Positions 1 through 9,026 are shown, counted from the first letter of the stretch. The stretch is DNA of 64,000 nucleotides from Kineobactrum sediminis (GCF_002868715.1 NZ_PKLZ01000001.1:310001-374000); one strand, 5' to 3'. Numbers and translations are program-made. The notes: generated from the letters alone by a model not told the origin.

Positions 1-1
1 G

Positions 2-820
2 GAACTGATACATGATTTCGCCTACCGGCTGCCCACTCTGGTCATGTGCAACATGCTGGGGATCAGTGAGGAAGAAGCCGACGATTCACTCCTGGATCAG
101 TTAAACCAGGCAATTGCAGACTCTTTTCTGGTGCTTGAGATGCGACCTCTTGATGCCGATGAACTGGCGCTTGCAAATCGTCAAATCGACTTTCTTGAGA
201 AATTTTTCAAATCAGTTTTTGATCGCCGGCGGACACACCCACAAGACGACCTGGCCACGGCGTTACTAAACGCTCGCGAGGGCGACAGCCAACTTACTGA
301 GCGGGAAATGGTGACAGTTGCCATTGCCCTGTTCGGTGCAGGGTTTGAGACCACGGCGCACATGATTGGCAATGGCATACTAACTCTACAGCAATACCCG
401 GAGCAGTGGCGCAAACTCGTCGGTAATCCGAATCTGTCACTTGCCGCCACTGAAGAGATTTTGCGCTACGAGAGTTCACTGATCGCCACTTACCGCACTG
501 CTTTCCACGATACCGACATCGGTGGACAGACCGTAAAGGCCGGAGAACGGGTGCTTGCCGTACTCGCCGCCGGCAACCGCGACCCCGAGGTCTTCCCCAA
601 ACCCGACGAATTCGATATTGACAGGTCCGGAGCCCACCATCTCGCCTTTGGCGGCGGCATCCACTTTTGCGTGGGAGCCGAACTTGCGCGGCTGGAAGGT
701 GATGTGGCACTAAGGGCTCTGGCCGAGCGATTCCCCGACTTGCGCGCAGACACCAATAATCCACAGTGGCGGCCTGGTTTCCTGTTCCGCGGTCTCGAGC
801 AGCTTCAGGTCAGCTGGTAA
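2..820 (+). CDS. cytochrome P450 (C-terminal part, cut by window start)
   Basis: About 272 residues of a bacterial cytochrome P450 whose N-terminus lies before the window; the reading frame is open from base 2. Three family landmarks are visible in order: the I-helix oxygen-activation motif AGFETT (bases about 343-360), the K-helix ExxR as EEILRY, and the heme-thiolate loop FGGGIHFCVGAEL with the cysteine ligand (about 649-687). P450s of this soluble class insert one oxygen atom into a small hydrophobic substrate using ferredoxin-supplied electrons; no ferredoxin or reductase gene is visible here. The following genes (epimerase, SnoaL-like, SDR) suggest terpenoid, steroid or hydrocarbon metabolism, but the substrate cannot be read from the sequence. 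Confidence 0.93.
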   Translation, partial: ELIHDFAYRLPTLVMCNMLGISEEEADDSLLDQLNQAIADSFLVLEMRPLDADELALANRQIDFLEKFFKSVFDRRRTHPQDDLATALLNAREGDSQLTEREMVTVAIALFGAGFETTAHMIGNGILTLQQYPEQWRKLVGNPNLSLAATEEILRYESSLIATYRTAFHDTDIGGQTVKAGERVLAVLAAGNRDPEVFPKPDEFDIDRSGAHHLAFGGGIHFCVGAELARLEGDVALRALAERFPDLRADTNNPQWRPGFLFRGLEQLQVSW

Positions 821-1067
821 CGGCACGCTCCCTCGAATAGCTACAGGGTACCGGAGCAGGACCCCGAGAGTCACCTGCGTCCCACAGCCTCCTTTTCTTA
901 CGCTCCGTATGGATTGGTAGGCCGCCCGGCATTTTTTGGCTGCGAGGACCAGCGAATACCCGCCAACCACTTAGCAACGGTCCACCGTTCCCGATAGACT
1001 CAAGCTTCGATTGCGCGGCCTCCAAATGGCTGGCGCATCCAGCACGACTTGATGAAGGAGAGAGCGC

Positions 1068-1976
1068 ATGAAAGTACTGGTTGTGGGCGGCACCGGCCTG
1101 ATTGGCGGACACGCAGCATTATTTCTGGCGGACAAGGGGCATGATGTCACTCTCATGGCGCGCTCCGCGCCATCGGTACCCGCGCTGGCCGGATTCCCCT
1201 TCATTCCCACGCACTACGTGGACGATGATGTCGCGGATGGCCGCCTCCAGGGCTTTGACTGGCTGGTCTTTGCCGCGGGTGTGGACATTCGCCAGCTGCC
1301 CCAGGACGGCTCGATGACCGAGGACGCGTTCTACACGCGTTATAACAGCGAAGGCATTCCGCGCTTCTTCGCCGCCGCCAAGGCAGCGGGCATCAAGCGC
1401 GCGGCCTATATCGGCACCTTCTATCCGCAGGTGGCACCGGACAAGATCGAGGTCAGCCCCTATGTGCGATCACGCAAGCTGGCCGATGACTCCATCCGGG
1501 CCATGAGCGACGAGAGTTTTGCCGTCTGCAGCCTGAACGCCCCCTTTGTACTGGGTCATTTGCCCGGCCTCGAGGTCGAGCATCTTTACTACAACTACCT
1601 CTACGCCGCGGGCCTGATGGAAGGCGTGCCCCTGTTTGCTCCGGAAGGGGGCACCAACCATATCACCACGCCTTCCCTGTCCGAGGCCGTACTCGGTGCG
1701 CTGGAACATGGCGAAAGTGGGCGGGCGTATCTGGTGGGGGACCAGAACCTGAGCTGGAAGGCCTACTTTCAACTGTGGTGCGACGCCGTGGGCAATCCCC
1801 AGGACCTCGAGGTCCGCAGTGAGGAACACCCGCTGCTGCCGGATATCATCATGTTTGCCGGCCGCGGCGCCACCGTCAGCTACCAGCCCGAGGGCGTGAA
1901 GGAACTGGGCTACGGCACCGGACGCGTAGCGGGGACTATTGCCGAACTGGTGGCCCACTTCAGGGAAAGCCAATGA
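1068..1976 (+). CDS. NAD(P)-dependent epimerase/dehydratase family protein
   Basis: A 302-residue protein starting with the Rossmann dinucleotide loop GGTGLIGG at residues 8-15, so an extended short-chain dehydrogenase/epimerase. A strong ribosome site (AAGGAGAG) lies about 7 bases before the ATG. In the active-site region the usual YxxxK reads YVRSRK, with Arg at the +4 position and Lys at +5. The protein may therefore be an atypical member or may bind rather than turn over substrate. It overlaps the next gene by 4 bases (ATGA), so the two are almost certainly co-translated. The 247 bases between the P450 and this gene hold no supportable gene. Substrate unknown. Confidence 0.85.
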   Translation: MKVLVVGGTGLIGGHAALFLADKGHDVTLMARSAPSVPALAGFPFIPTHYVDDDVADGRLQGFDWLVFAAGVDIRQLPQDGSMTEDAFYTRYNSEGIPRFFAAAKAAGIKRAAYIGTFYPQVAPDKIEVSPYVRSRKLADDSIRAMSDESFAVCSLNAPFVLGHLPGLEVEHLYYNYLYAAGLMEGVPLFAPEGGTNHITTPSLSEAVLGALEHGESGRAYLVGDQNLSWKAYFQLWCDAVGNPQDLEVRSEEHPLLPDIIMFAGRGATVSYQPEGVKELGYGTGRVAGTIAELVAHFRESQ

Positions 1977-2389
1977 ACCAGGACCTGCTGCCCGGAACCC
2001 TGGCCGCGCGTTATGCGCAGCTGGTGGATAATCGCGATTTCGCCGCCATGGATACTATCATGTGGCCGGAATTTACTCAGGAGGGGCCCGGCTTCCGGGC
2101 TGAATCCCGCACCGTATTCATTGCCAATCTCGAGTTTCTGCGCCAGTTTGACAGCACCTTTCACCTGCTCGGGCAGACCAGCGGCGAGTGGCAGGGCAAC
2201 CTCTACCGCGGCGAGACATACTGTGTCGCCTCACATTTCTACCAGCAGGAAGACCAGGGGCTGTGTCTGGACATGTACATCCGCTATCAGGATGTCATCG
2301 CGTTGCGGGATGGCGAGGCCCGCTATCTGCAGCGCGACCTCACCGTTGTTGCCCGGGATGAACGCCGGCTGCAGGAGCCGTCCTTCTAG
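1973..2389 (+). CDS. SnoaL-like / NTF2-fold protein
   Basis: A 138-residue protein with the look of the SnoaL-like NTF2 fold: an N-terminal helix beginning LAARYAQLVDNRDF, a TFHLLGQ strand in the middle, and a C-terminal strand region around RYLQRDLTVVARD. The family covers small cone-shaped proteins acting as ketosteroid-isomerase-like enzymes, dehydratases, dioxygenase subunits or simple binding proteins. Its start overlaps the stop of the preceding epimerase, which argues for a joint role. It converges with the following SDR gene, with a 4-base overlap of the 3' ends. The family assignment is from sequence character only; the reaction is unknown. Confidence 0.7.
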   Translation: MNQDLLPGTLAARYAQLVDNRDFAAMDTIMWPEFTQEGPGFRAESRTVFIANLEFLRQFDSTFHLLGQTSGEWQGNLYRGETYCVASHFYQQEDQGLCLDMYIRYQDVIALRDGEARYLQRDLTVVARDERRLQEPSF

Positions 2390-3228
2390 AAGTTGAACCC
2401 ATTGCCGGTTACCACGGGTACGTTGGTCCACAGATCGTTAGGATCCCGGTACCAGCCCGCCGCCGCCAGTGCGCCACCGTCGAGGTTGATGGTAGTGCCC
2501 GTCACCCAGGCCGACAGGCCGGACGCGAGGAACAATGCGCAACCCGCCGCATCCTCGGGGGTACCGAAACGCTCCAGCGGTATCCAGCGCCGGGTATGCG
2601 CCTGGTGTTCGGGCGCGATCAGCTCGGATGGGCGCACTTGCGCGGTCTCGGTCGTTTCCGGCGCGATGGCGTTAACGCGAATTCCCTCCGGCCCCAACTC
2701 CAAAGCGAGGCTGCGGGTAAAGCCGGTAATCGCATGCTTGAAGGCGCAGTAGGTAGTAACCAGGGGAATGCCGCGGAAGGCTTCAATGGAGGAGATGTTG
2801 ATTATACTGCCGCCCTTGCCGCGGGCCTGTAGCAGGGGAATGGCTGCCCGGGTAACGGTAAAGATATGCCTCAGGTTGACCGAGTAGAGCCGGTCGAGAT
2901 CCTCATCGGTGCAGGCGGCAAAAGGCTTGATAATGCCCAGAAAATCGCCGACGTTGTTCACCAGCACATCCAGGCCTCCAAACCGTTGCCGGACCTGTTC
3001 CATTAGCGTATTCACCGCGGTGCTGTCACAGATATCGGTGCAGGAGACCAGGGCGGCCACCCCCTGTTCCGACAGCGCGGCTTCCAGTTCCCGGCACCGC
3101 TCCGGGTCGATCTCCGCCACCACCAGCGCCGCGCCCCGGGCCGCGAAGGCCTCCGCAATCGCTTTGCCGATACCGGCGCCGCCGCCGGTAACCAGTACGG
3201 TCTTGTCTGTAAAATCAAGGTCCTGCAT
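2386..3228 (-). CDS. SDR family oxidoreductase
   Basis: A 280-residue classical short-chain dehydrogenase/reductase. Visible are the cofactor loop TGGGAGIG near residues 15-22, the NNVG structural motif, a catalytic Ser in INISSIEA, and the catalytic YCAFK. The C-terminus GGALAAAGWYRD is followed by an unusual tail ending GNGFNF. A GGGAG ribosome site precedes the ATG. Such enzymes oxidise or reduce alcohol/carbonyl groups with NAD(P)(H). Its position next to the epimerase, SnoaL-like and P450 genes suggests the same catabolic route, but it is convergent and so separately transcribed. Confidence 0.88.
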   Translation of the reverse strand: MQDLDFTDKTVLVTGGGAGIGKAIAEAFAARGAALVVAEIDPERCRELEAALSEQGVAALVSCTDICDSTAVNTLMEQVRQRFGGLDVLVNNVGDFLGIIKPFAACTDEDLDRLYSVNLRHIFTVTRAAIPLLQARGKGGSIINISSIEAFRGIPLVTTYCAFKHAITGFTRSLALELGPEGIRVNAIAPETTETAQVRPSELIAPEHQAHTRRWIPLERFGTPEDAAGCALFLASGLSAWVTGTTINLDGGALAAAGWYRDPNDLWTNVPVVTGNGFNF

Positions 3229-3325
3229 ACCATTTACTCCCGGTTACTATTATGTGAAAACCTTGATTTACCATGAGCATGCCGCCGATGCACGACCGGC
3301 CACTCTTTGACTTTTCAGCTGTCTG

Positions 3326-3787
3326 CTATGCTGAACCGTCTGCCTGTTCCGACTTCTCCAGTGACGGCAGCACGAGTACCGGACAGGGGGCATTAACCGA
3401 GACGTACTCCACGGTCGCCCGGCGCAAGGGCCAGTGACCACTGCTGCCCCGGGACACCAGCAGCATCAGGTCAGCACAGAGCTGGCCCGCCAGGCCCACC
3501 AGTTTTTCACCCGCGTTCCCGGCGAGTACATGCAGGTTTGCGCTGCGATTCAGGGGCAGGTATTTGCGCACCAGGAGATCCAGCACTGCCCCGACCTCGA
3601 CCTCTTTTTGCTCAGGCGCCTGTTCCGTAACGTGCGGGAAGAACCCGCCACCACCCGGGCTGTAGACACTGGCGAGATGAAGCTCCCCATCCTCGGCCAG
3701 CAGGTCCATGGCGGCCTCCAGGGCACGCTTGCCCTCGCCGTCGTCTTCCGGGTCAATAGCGATCAACAGTTTCCGATACATACTCAT
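3326..3787 (-). CDS. universal stress protein (UspA family)
   Basis: A 153-residue single-domain UspA protein. It begins MSMYRKLLIAIDPEDDG, the typical first strand with its acidic end, and ends with the strand CPVLVLPS. The usual ATP-binding G-2x-G-9x-G(S/T) stretch is degenerate here (SRGSSGHWPLRRATVEYVS). The gene follows the BCCT transporter gene and overlaps its 3' end by 35 bases; a second ATG at 3781 shortens the overlap to 29. UspA proteins genetically coupled to osmolyte transporters are known (TeaD with the TeaABC ectoine transporter), so a regulatory role on the transporter is a fair inference. Confidence 0.88.
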   Translation of the reverse strand: MSMYRKLLIAIDPEDDGEGKRALEAAMDLLAEDGELHLASVYSPGGGGFFPHVTEQAPEQKEVEVGAVLDLLVRKYLPLNRSANLHVLAGNAGEKLVGLAGQLCADLMLLVSRGSSGHWPLRRATVEYVSVNAPCPVLVLPSLEKSEQADGSA

Positions 3788-5372
3788 TCTCCTGGGTGAT
3801 TTCGGAGGCAGCCTCCACTTCCGGGAAGGCGCGTCCCTGAACCAGTTCGTTCATACTGTAACCCCGATAATCAGCACGCAGCGCCCTGAACAGCGCCACC
3901 GCCATGAAAATCAGCAAAATACAGAAGGGTAGACCGAGCGCGGTAATAACATTCTGCAGGGCATCCAGCCCTCCGGCCAGCAACAGGGTGGCGGCAATAG
4001 CACCCTGCGCCGCGGCCCAGAAGATGCGCTGGCGCACCAGGGAGGGCTGATCGTCCCGCCGGGTCAGCATATCGATCACCAGGGACGCGGAGTCGGATGA
4101 GGTAGTGAAGAAAATAACGATGATGACCACACTCAGGCCCGATGCCACGCCTGCAAGCGGCAGGGTTTCCAGGAAAGCAAAGATGGCGACGGAAGGGTCC
4201 TGCCGCACCTGCTCGGCCAGTGCGACCTGGCCACTCATCTCCACCTGGATGGCGGATAACCCGAAGATCCCGAACCACACCAGGGTGAAGGCCGTGGGCG
4301 CAAACAGCACACCGGCGACAAACTCGCGGATCGTCCTTCCCCGGGAAATTCGGGCGATAAAAATACCCACATAGGGCGCCCAGGAAATGGTCCAGGCCCA
4401 GTAGAACAGAGTCCACTGTCGCTGCCAGTCACTCTCCGTGAAGGTCTCGGTCCAGAAAGCCAGCCACGGCAGGGCGTCGACATAATCTCCCACACTCTGC
4501 ACCATGCCCTCGGCAATAAACACGGTTGGCCCCACGGCTAGCACGAACGCCAGCAAGGTCATGGCCAGCACAATATTGAGCTGGGACAGCCGGCGTACTC
4601 CCCGGTCGAGCCCGAGGGCTACCGAAGTAGCTGCGATACTGGTGATGATCACGATCAGAATAACCTGGACCGGGCCGGTGGACGGGATACCGAACAGGTA
4701 ATTGAGGCCGCTGTTCAACTGCAAAGTCCCCAGCCCCAGGGAGGTCGCCACCCCAAATAGCGTACCCAATACGGCAACCACATCCACCGCCCAGCCCCAG
4801 GGCCCGAACGCCCGCTCCCCAAGGATGGGATAAAACAGGCTACTGATACGCATGGGCAAGTTGTGCCGGTAGGCAAAATAGCCGATCGCCAGTCCCGGCA
4901 TGGCAAAGATGGTCCAGGTATGCAGGCCAAAGTGATAGAGCGCGATCGTCATGGCATCGCCGGCAGCCTGCTCCGAGCGAGGTTGCACGCCGGCAAAGGG
5001 TGGATTGGCAAAATGGGATACCGGCTCCGCCACGCCCCAGAACATCAGGATGGTGCCAATGCCGGCGGCGAACAGCATGGTGAACCAGGTCAGGTTCGAA
5101 TAATCGGGGCGGCTGTCGTCTGCTCCCAGGCGAATATTGCCGTAACGGCTCACCGCAAGGCCAAGCAGGAAGATCAGCAGGGTACTGACCGTGAGAATGT
5201 AGAACCAGCCAAGATTCCGGGCCAGCCAACCGGTCAGCAGCCCGAAATTCCGGGCAACGGCCTCGTCAAAGGGAACCGCCACGGCAACAAAGAGCGTGGC
5301 TATCCCGGCCGAGGTGAAAAAAACCCCGGGAATAGTCTGCAGTCCCAAGCGGCGTTGCAGCCGTTCCAACAC
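3753..5372 (-). CDS. BCCT family betaine/carnitine/choline-type transporter
   Basis: A 539-residue inner-membrane carrier with about 12 hydrophobic segments. The BCCT signature region is clear: tryptophan-rich WAWTISWAPYVGIFIARISRG, preceded by the glycine-rich GIGTILMFWGVAEP of the first core helix. BCCT carriers take up quaternary ammonium compounds such as glycine betaine, choline or carnitine, driven by sodium or proton gradients, usually for osmoprotection or as nutrients. A GGAGG ribosome site precedes the ATG. The gene is divergent from the GTPase gene and translationally overlapped by the universal stress protein gene. The substrate cannot be fixed from sequence alone. Confidence 0.94.
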   Translation of the reverse strand: MLERLQRRLGLQTIPGVFFTSAGIATLFVAVAVPFDEAVARNFGLLTGWLARNLGWFYILTVSTLLIFLLGLAVSRYGNIRLGADDSRPDYSNLTWFTMLFAAGIGTILMFWGVAEPVSHFANPPFAGVQPRSEQAAGDAMTIALYHFGLHTWTIFAMPGLAIGYFAYRHNLPMRISSLFYPILGERAFGPWGWAVDVVAVLGTLFGVATSLGLGTLQLNSGLNYLFGIPSTGPVQVILIVIITSIAATSVALGLDRGVRRLSQLNIVLAMTLLAFVLAVGPTVFIAEGMVQSVGDYVDALPWLAFWTETFTESDWQRQWTLFYWAWTISWAPYVGIFIARISRGRTIREFVAGVLFAPTAFTLVWFGIFGLSAIQVEMSGQVALAEQVRQDPSVAIFAFLETLPLAGVASGLSVVIIVIFFTTSSDSASLVIDMLTRRDDQPSLVRQRIFWAAAQGAIAATLLLAGGLDALQNVITALGLPFCILLIFMAVALFRALRADYRGYSMNELVQGRAFPEVEAASEITQENEYVSETVDRY

Positions 5373-5499
5373 ATGAGCCTCCGATTATTCCAGAATATTC
5401 ACCAGACCTTACGCTACCACATGCGCCAACCGGGTGCGGGACAGGGGTCAATTCCCGCGCAATTGGTCGAGCAACGCATTGCAAGGTGTTTTATGCATG

Positions 5500-5529
5500 T
5501 TGGCACATGGAAGGGAAGGTCTCTATAGT
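5500..5529 (+). promoter_or_regulatory. sigma-70-type promoter for the dynamin-like GTPase gene
   Basis: A -35 box TTGGCA (5500-5505) and a -10 box TATAGT (5524-5529) are separated by 18 bases, predicting a transcript start near 5536. This falls after the upstream in-frame ATG at 5486 and so supports the start at 5558. Judged by eye only. Confidence 0.5.
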
Positions 5530-5557
5530 GAAGGCGTATTCACTGCGGAGAGCTGGC

Positions 5558-7003
5558 ATGGCAAAAAGCGTGACACAGGAGCGAATCAAGCGCCTGGAGC
5601 AACACCTCAAGCAGGAAAACCCGATCCTCGCGGGCTGTGTCCAGAGTTTCCAGAAGCTGGACCGGGTCGCCCGCAAACTCGGTTTGATGGATCCCGATGA
5701 CTCCTATGCGACGCAGGTGTCCTGGTGGCCGGTCATCTCGATACTGGGAACCTTTTCCGCCGGCAAATCCACCTTCATGAACCAGTATGTAGGGCAGGAC
5801 TTGCAACGCACCGGCAACCAGGCGGTGGACGACAAGTTTACCGTCATCTGCTTTGGCAGCGGCTCTGCCTCCACTTCGCTGCCGGGGCTGGCACTGGACA
5901 GCGACCCGCGGTTCCCGTTCTACCAGATCAGCCGTGATATTGAGGACGTGGCTGCGGGCGAGGGCCGCCGGGTGGACTCCTACCTGCAGCTGAAGACGGT
6001 GCCGGCGGAGTCGTTGCGCGGCAAGATCTTCATTGACTCACCGGGCTTTGATGCCGATATGCAGCGTAATTCAACGCTGATGATTACCGACCATATCATC
6101 GACCTGTCAGATCTGGTTCTGGTCTTTTTCGACGCCCGTCATCCCGAGCCCGGGGCAATGCCCGACACCCTCAAGCACCTGGTGGGCAATACCGTGCAGC
6201 GCGCGGATTCCACCAAGTTCCTCTACATCCTGAACCAGATCGACAACACCGCGAGGGAGGACAATCCCGAGGAAGTGGTCGCGGCCTGGCAACGGGCCCT
6301 GGCCCAGCAAGGCCTGACCGCCGGCCGCTTCTATCGCATCTATGCGCGCGATGTAACGCTCCAGGTAGAGGACCCGCAGGTAAAGGAGCGCCTTGAGCGC
6401 AAGCGCGACGAAGACCTCGACGATATCGAAGCGCGCATCCGCCAGGTCGAGGTGGAACGAGCCTACCGGGTGGTGGGCGTGCTGGAAAAAACCGCCAAGC
6501 ATATCCGCGATGTACTGGTACCGCGGCTGTCCGAGGCGCGCCGCAGCTGGCGCCGCCGTACCCTGTGGCTCAGCGGTTCGGTATTCGCGTTGCTGGCGGG
6601 GCTGCTGGCGTGGTGGAGCTGGCAGGGAGGCCATTGGGAGGGTTTCTACCTGACACCCTTTGCCCGCCTGGAGATGGAATACCAGATTGCGGTGGTGGCG
6701 ATCGCCGCGGTACTGATTCTGTTATTGCACAGCAAATTACGGGAACTGGCGGGGCGCAGCGTGTTACGGCGCTTGCAGCGCAGCGAAGAGGAGCCGGCCC
6801 GGGATCGCAAGGCAGTGGAGCGGGCTTTTGGCTGGAATGTCCAGGGCTGGTGGAGCTCCCTGGCCAGCGCATCGCCGCGCGGCTGGGGGCCGCTGCAGCG
6901 GCGCAAGCTGGAAAAGGTACTGGCGGAGGCCGACGAGTTTGTGCAGTCGCTGAATGATCAGTACGCCAGTCCCTCGGGTACGTCGGATACGCAATCGCGC
7001 TGA
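5558..7003 (+). CDS. dynamin-like GTPase with two C-terminal membrane segments
   Basis: 481 residues from the ATG at 5558, chosen because it follows a GGAG site and the predicted promoter. The GTPase core shows the P-loop GTFSAGKST (64-72), the G3 motif DSPG (160-163) and a G4 motif NQID (226-229) in place of the usual NKxD/TKxD. The region after it (about 270-330) is charged and helical. Two hydrophobic segments follow at about 335-354 and 374-391, then a basic tail. This plan resembles bacterial dynamin/EHD-like large GTPases that bind and remodel membranes. It stands alone rather than in the paired arrangement common for bacterial dynamins. Role unknown; membrane repair, fission or envelope-stress functions are possible. 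Confidence 0.8.
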   Translation: MAKSVTQERIKRLEQHLKQENPILAGCVQSFQKLDRVARKLGLMDPDDSYATQVSWWPVISILGTFSAGKSTFMNQYVGQDLQRTGNQAVDDKFTVICFGSGSASTSLPGLALDSDPRFPFYQISRDIEDVAAGEGRRVDSYLQLKTVPAESLRGKIFIDSPGFDADMQRNSTLMITDHIIDLSDLVLVFFDARHPEPGAMPDTLKHLVGNTVQRADSTKFLYILNQIDNTAREDNPEEVVAAWQRALAQQGLTAGRFYRIYARDVTLQVEDPQVKERLERKRDEDLDDIEARIRQVEVERAYRVVGVLEKTAKHIRDVLVPRLSEARRSWRRRTLWLSGSVFALLAGLLAWWSWQGGHWEGFYLTPFARLEMEYQIAVVAIAAVLILLLHSKLRELAGRSVLRRLQRSEEEPARDRKAVERAFGWNVQGWWSSLASASPRGWGPLQRRKLEKVLAEADEFVQSLNDQYASPSGTSDTQSR

Positions 7004-7034
7004 CTGCCGCTTTCAGGAAAAACAGTGCTGGCAA

Positions 7035-7616
7035 CTACTGCGGCTCGATCCAGCCCTGGATCATGGCCAGCACCTGGCTGATCCCGGCGCTGTCCAACGC
7101 GCCTTCGTGGACCAGTGCGATGACCCCGTCCGGGGAGACCACGGCAATGGCGGAGTTCTTTGCCGCCAATTGCCATTGCTCCAGCCCGGCACCGGATTCA
7201 TCCGCAACCAGGATGGCTTCCGGGTGCATCTTCTTGTTACTTTCCAGTTCACCCAGCACGAAGCCGCGCGTACCCCAGACGGCGTCCGCCAGATTGAGGA
7301 TCGTGGTAACCCGCAGCGTACCCGGCGGAAATTCGGCGCCCTTGAGGGCGTCGGTCAGGGGCTCGTTAAGCTTGCTGGTGGAGATGCGCGCGGCCATATA
7401 CTGGATAACCTGCGGCTGCCCGAGTCCGCTGTCCGAATGCCAGGACTGGAAGTGGCGACGACCGTCCTCAAGCAGGAGTTCGCCCTGGTTGTCGATTAAC
7501 AGGGGCGGCAATGGCTGGCCTGCCGTGAGCGGCGAGCTTGCCTGAGTACTGCCAATACCGAGCACCAGAAATCCCCCCAATAGCCACCGCTTTAATTGTC
7601 CTGAAGCGTTTGCCAT
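7035..7616 (-). CDS. ytfJ: YtfJ family periplasmic protein
   Basis: 193 residues from the ATG at 7616, which follows GGGAGA; in-frame ATGs further upstream lack a ribosome site. A signal peptide (RWLLGGFLVLGIGSTQASS) leads into a thioredoxin-like domain. The family hallmarks are present: GQPLPPLLIDNQGEL, VIQYMAARISTSK, FVLGELESNKKMHPEAI, and the C-terminal SPDGVIALVHEGAL. YtfJ proteins are widespread periplasmic proteins of unknown function with a peroxiredoxin/thioredoxin fold. There is no CxxC pair in the mature part, so simple disulfide chemistry is unlikely. It converges with the GTPase gene. Confidence 0.85.
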   Translation of the reverse strand: MANASGQLKRWLLGGFLVLGIGSTQASSPLTAGQPLPPLLIDNQGELLLEDGRRHFQSWHSDSGLGQPQVIQYMAARISTSKLNEPLTDALKGAEFPPGTLRVTTILNLADAVWGTRGFVLGELESNKKMHPEAILVADESGAGLEQWQLAAKNSAIAVVSPDGVIALVHEGALDSAGISQVLAMIQGWIEPQ

Positions 7617-7836
7617 CTCAGTCTCCCACCGGCGTCTTGTCGCAAAATTCTCAATCAACCGCATCGTATTCCCGCAAGGCAGGCAGTCGCCGGTTAACAA
7701 AGGCTAACCTCGAGTCTAACCATGCTTGCAGATATCGACAACTCTCTTCCCTCATGTTCCGTCACAGTCTAGTCCGTCGCCGGCCGTTTACACCGTCTAT
7801 ACTGCATGAAAACATTCTGACGAGGGAGCACAGGCC

Positions 7837-8535
7837 ATGGCAGATCCGGTTTTGTTGGTCACGGGTGCGTCGTCCGGCATCGGAGCCGCGACCGCGAAGG
7901 CAGCTGCGCACGCAGGATATCGGGTGATTCTCGCGGCACGCTCCGCGGACAAGCTCAGGCAGCTGCAGGATGAGCTGGGTGGCAGCAAGCGCGCCTGTAT
8001 CGCGCAGTGCGATGTACAGCGCCTGGAAGACCAGCAGGCCATGGTCGATGACGGTCTCGCGGCCTTCGGCCGGATCGACGCCGTGTTCGCCAACGCGGGT
8101 CGCGGCGGCTCCGCCGGAGGCTTCAGCGGTGCCGATACCGAAGCTTGGCGCGACATGATCCTGACCAATATCTATGGCGTCGGACTAACCCTGCAGTGCT
8201 GCCTGCCGGCATTACGTGAGAGCCGCGGCCACCTGCTACTGACCGGCTCCGCCGCCGGTCGCACGACAATCCCCGGCTCCATGTACAGCGCTACCAAGTG
8301 GGCGGTCTCCGCAATCGGCTACGGCGTGCGGGAGGAGCTGCGCGGTAGCGGCATCCGGGTAACGCTGATAGAGCCGGGCATGGTTAATACGGGCTTCTTC
8401 GATACGCCCCCGGACAATGCACTGGAACCGGATGATGTCGCCCGGGCAGTGACCTGGGCGCTACTGCAGCCACCGAACGTGGACGTCAACGAGATCCTGG
8501 TACGGCCGACGCCTGCGCTTGAGGACACGGACTGA
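7837..8535 (+). CDS. SDR family oxidoreductase
   Basis: A 232-residue classical short-chain dehydrogenase: TGASSGIGAATA cofactor loop at the N-terminus, ANAG structural motif, catalytic Ser in TGSAAGRT, and YSATK as the catalytic Tyr/Lys pair. The ATG follows GAGGGAG. A TATACT hexamer at 7798-7803 could be a -10 box, but no convincing -35 accompanies it. It is divergent from ytfJ and convergent with the thioesterase gene. The second glycine-rich loop and the ILAARSADKL segment suggest NADP use, though this is only a tendency in the family. Substrate unknown. Confidence 0.9.
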   Translation: MADPVLLVTGASSGIGAATAKAAAHAGYRVILAARSADKLRQLQDELGGSKRACIAQCDVQRLEDQQAMVDDGLAAFGRIDAVFANAGRGGSAGGFSGADTEAWRDMILTNIYGVGLTLQCCLPALRESRGHLLLTGSAAGRTTIPGSMYSATKWAVSAIGYGVREELRGSGIRVTLIEPGMVNTGFFDTPPDNALEPDDVARAVTWALLQPPNVDVNEILVRPTPALEDTD

Positions 8536-8645
8536 GAGCCGGTCGTGATGATTTAGCATGCGAGCTGGGCAATCCGGGGGTCGTGTCGAAAATCACACCC
8601 GGCCCCACAGACCCACACATCCCGTCGACAGTGCCGGACCAGAAC

Positions 8646-9026
8646 CTAACTGATATCTTCCCCCGGCCAGAGATACCCGTGAGGTGCAGGCCGCCCTTCC
8701 GCGTCCAGATTGACAAACACGATGCGATCGATGGAAATGATGGTCTCCCTGGTGATCTTGTTACGCACCTCTGCGCGCAAGGTCACCGAAGAGCGGCCGC
8801 AGGCGCTCACTTCAACACCCATCTCGATGATATCCCCCTGGCGCGCCGAGCTGACGAAGTTGATCTCGGACATGAACTTGGTCACCAGCTGGCGATTGTC
8901 ACCGAGCTGGCACATGGCGAAGATCACTGCCTCCTCATCTATCCAGCTAAGCAGCTGGCCACCAAACAGGCTGCCGTGGGGGTTGAGGTTTTCCGGCTTG
9001 ACCCATTTGCGCGAGTAAAACTTCAT
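8646..9026 (-). CDS. hotdog-fold acyl-CoA thioesterase (YciA-like)
   Basis: 126 residues with the signature of the YciA/Acot hotdog thioesterases: NPHGSLFGGQLLSWIDE near residues 15-31, holding the catalytic Asn and Asp, and MSEINFVSSARQGDII for the second strand pair. These cytoplasmic enzymes hydrolyse acyl-CoA thioesters to free acid and CoA, balancing acyl-CoA pools. The length is typical for a single domain that forms hexamers. It is monocistronic, convergent with the SDR gene and divergent from the lipoprotein gene. The acyl chain preferred cannot be told. Confidence 0.88.
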   Translation of the reverse strand: MKFYSRKWVKPENLNPHGSLFGGQLLSWIDEEAVIFAMCQLGDNRQLVTKFMSEINFVSSARQGDIIEMGVEVSACGRSSVTLRAEVRNKITRETIISIDRIVFVNLDAEGRPAPHGYLWPGEDIS

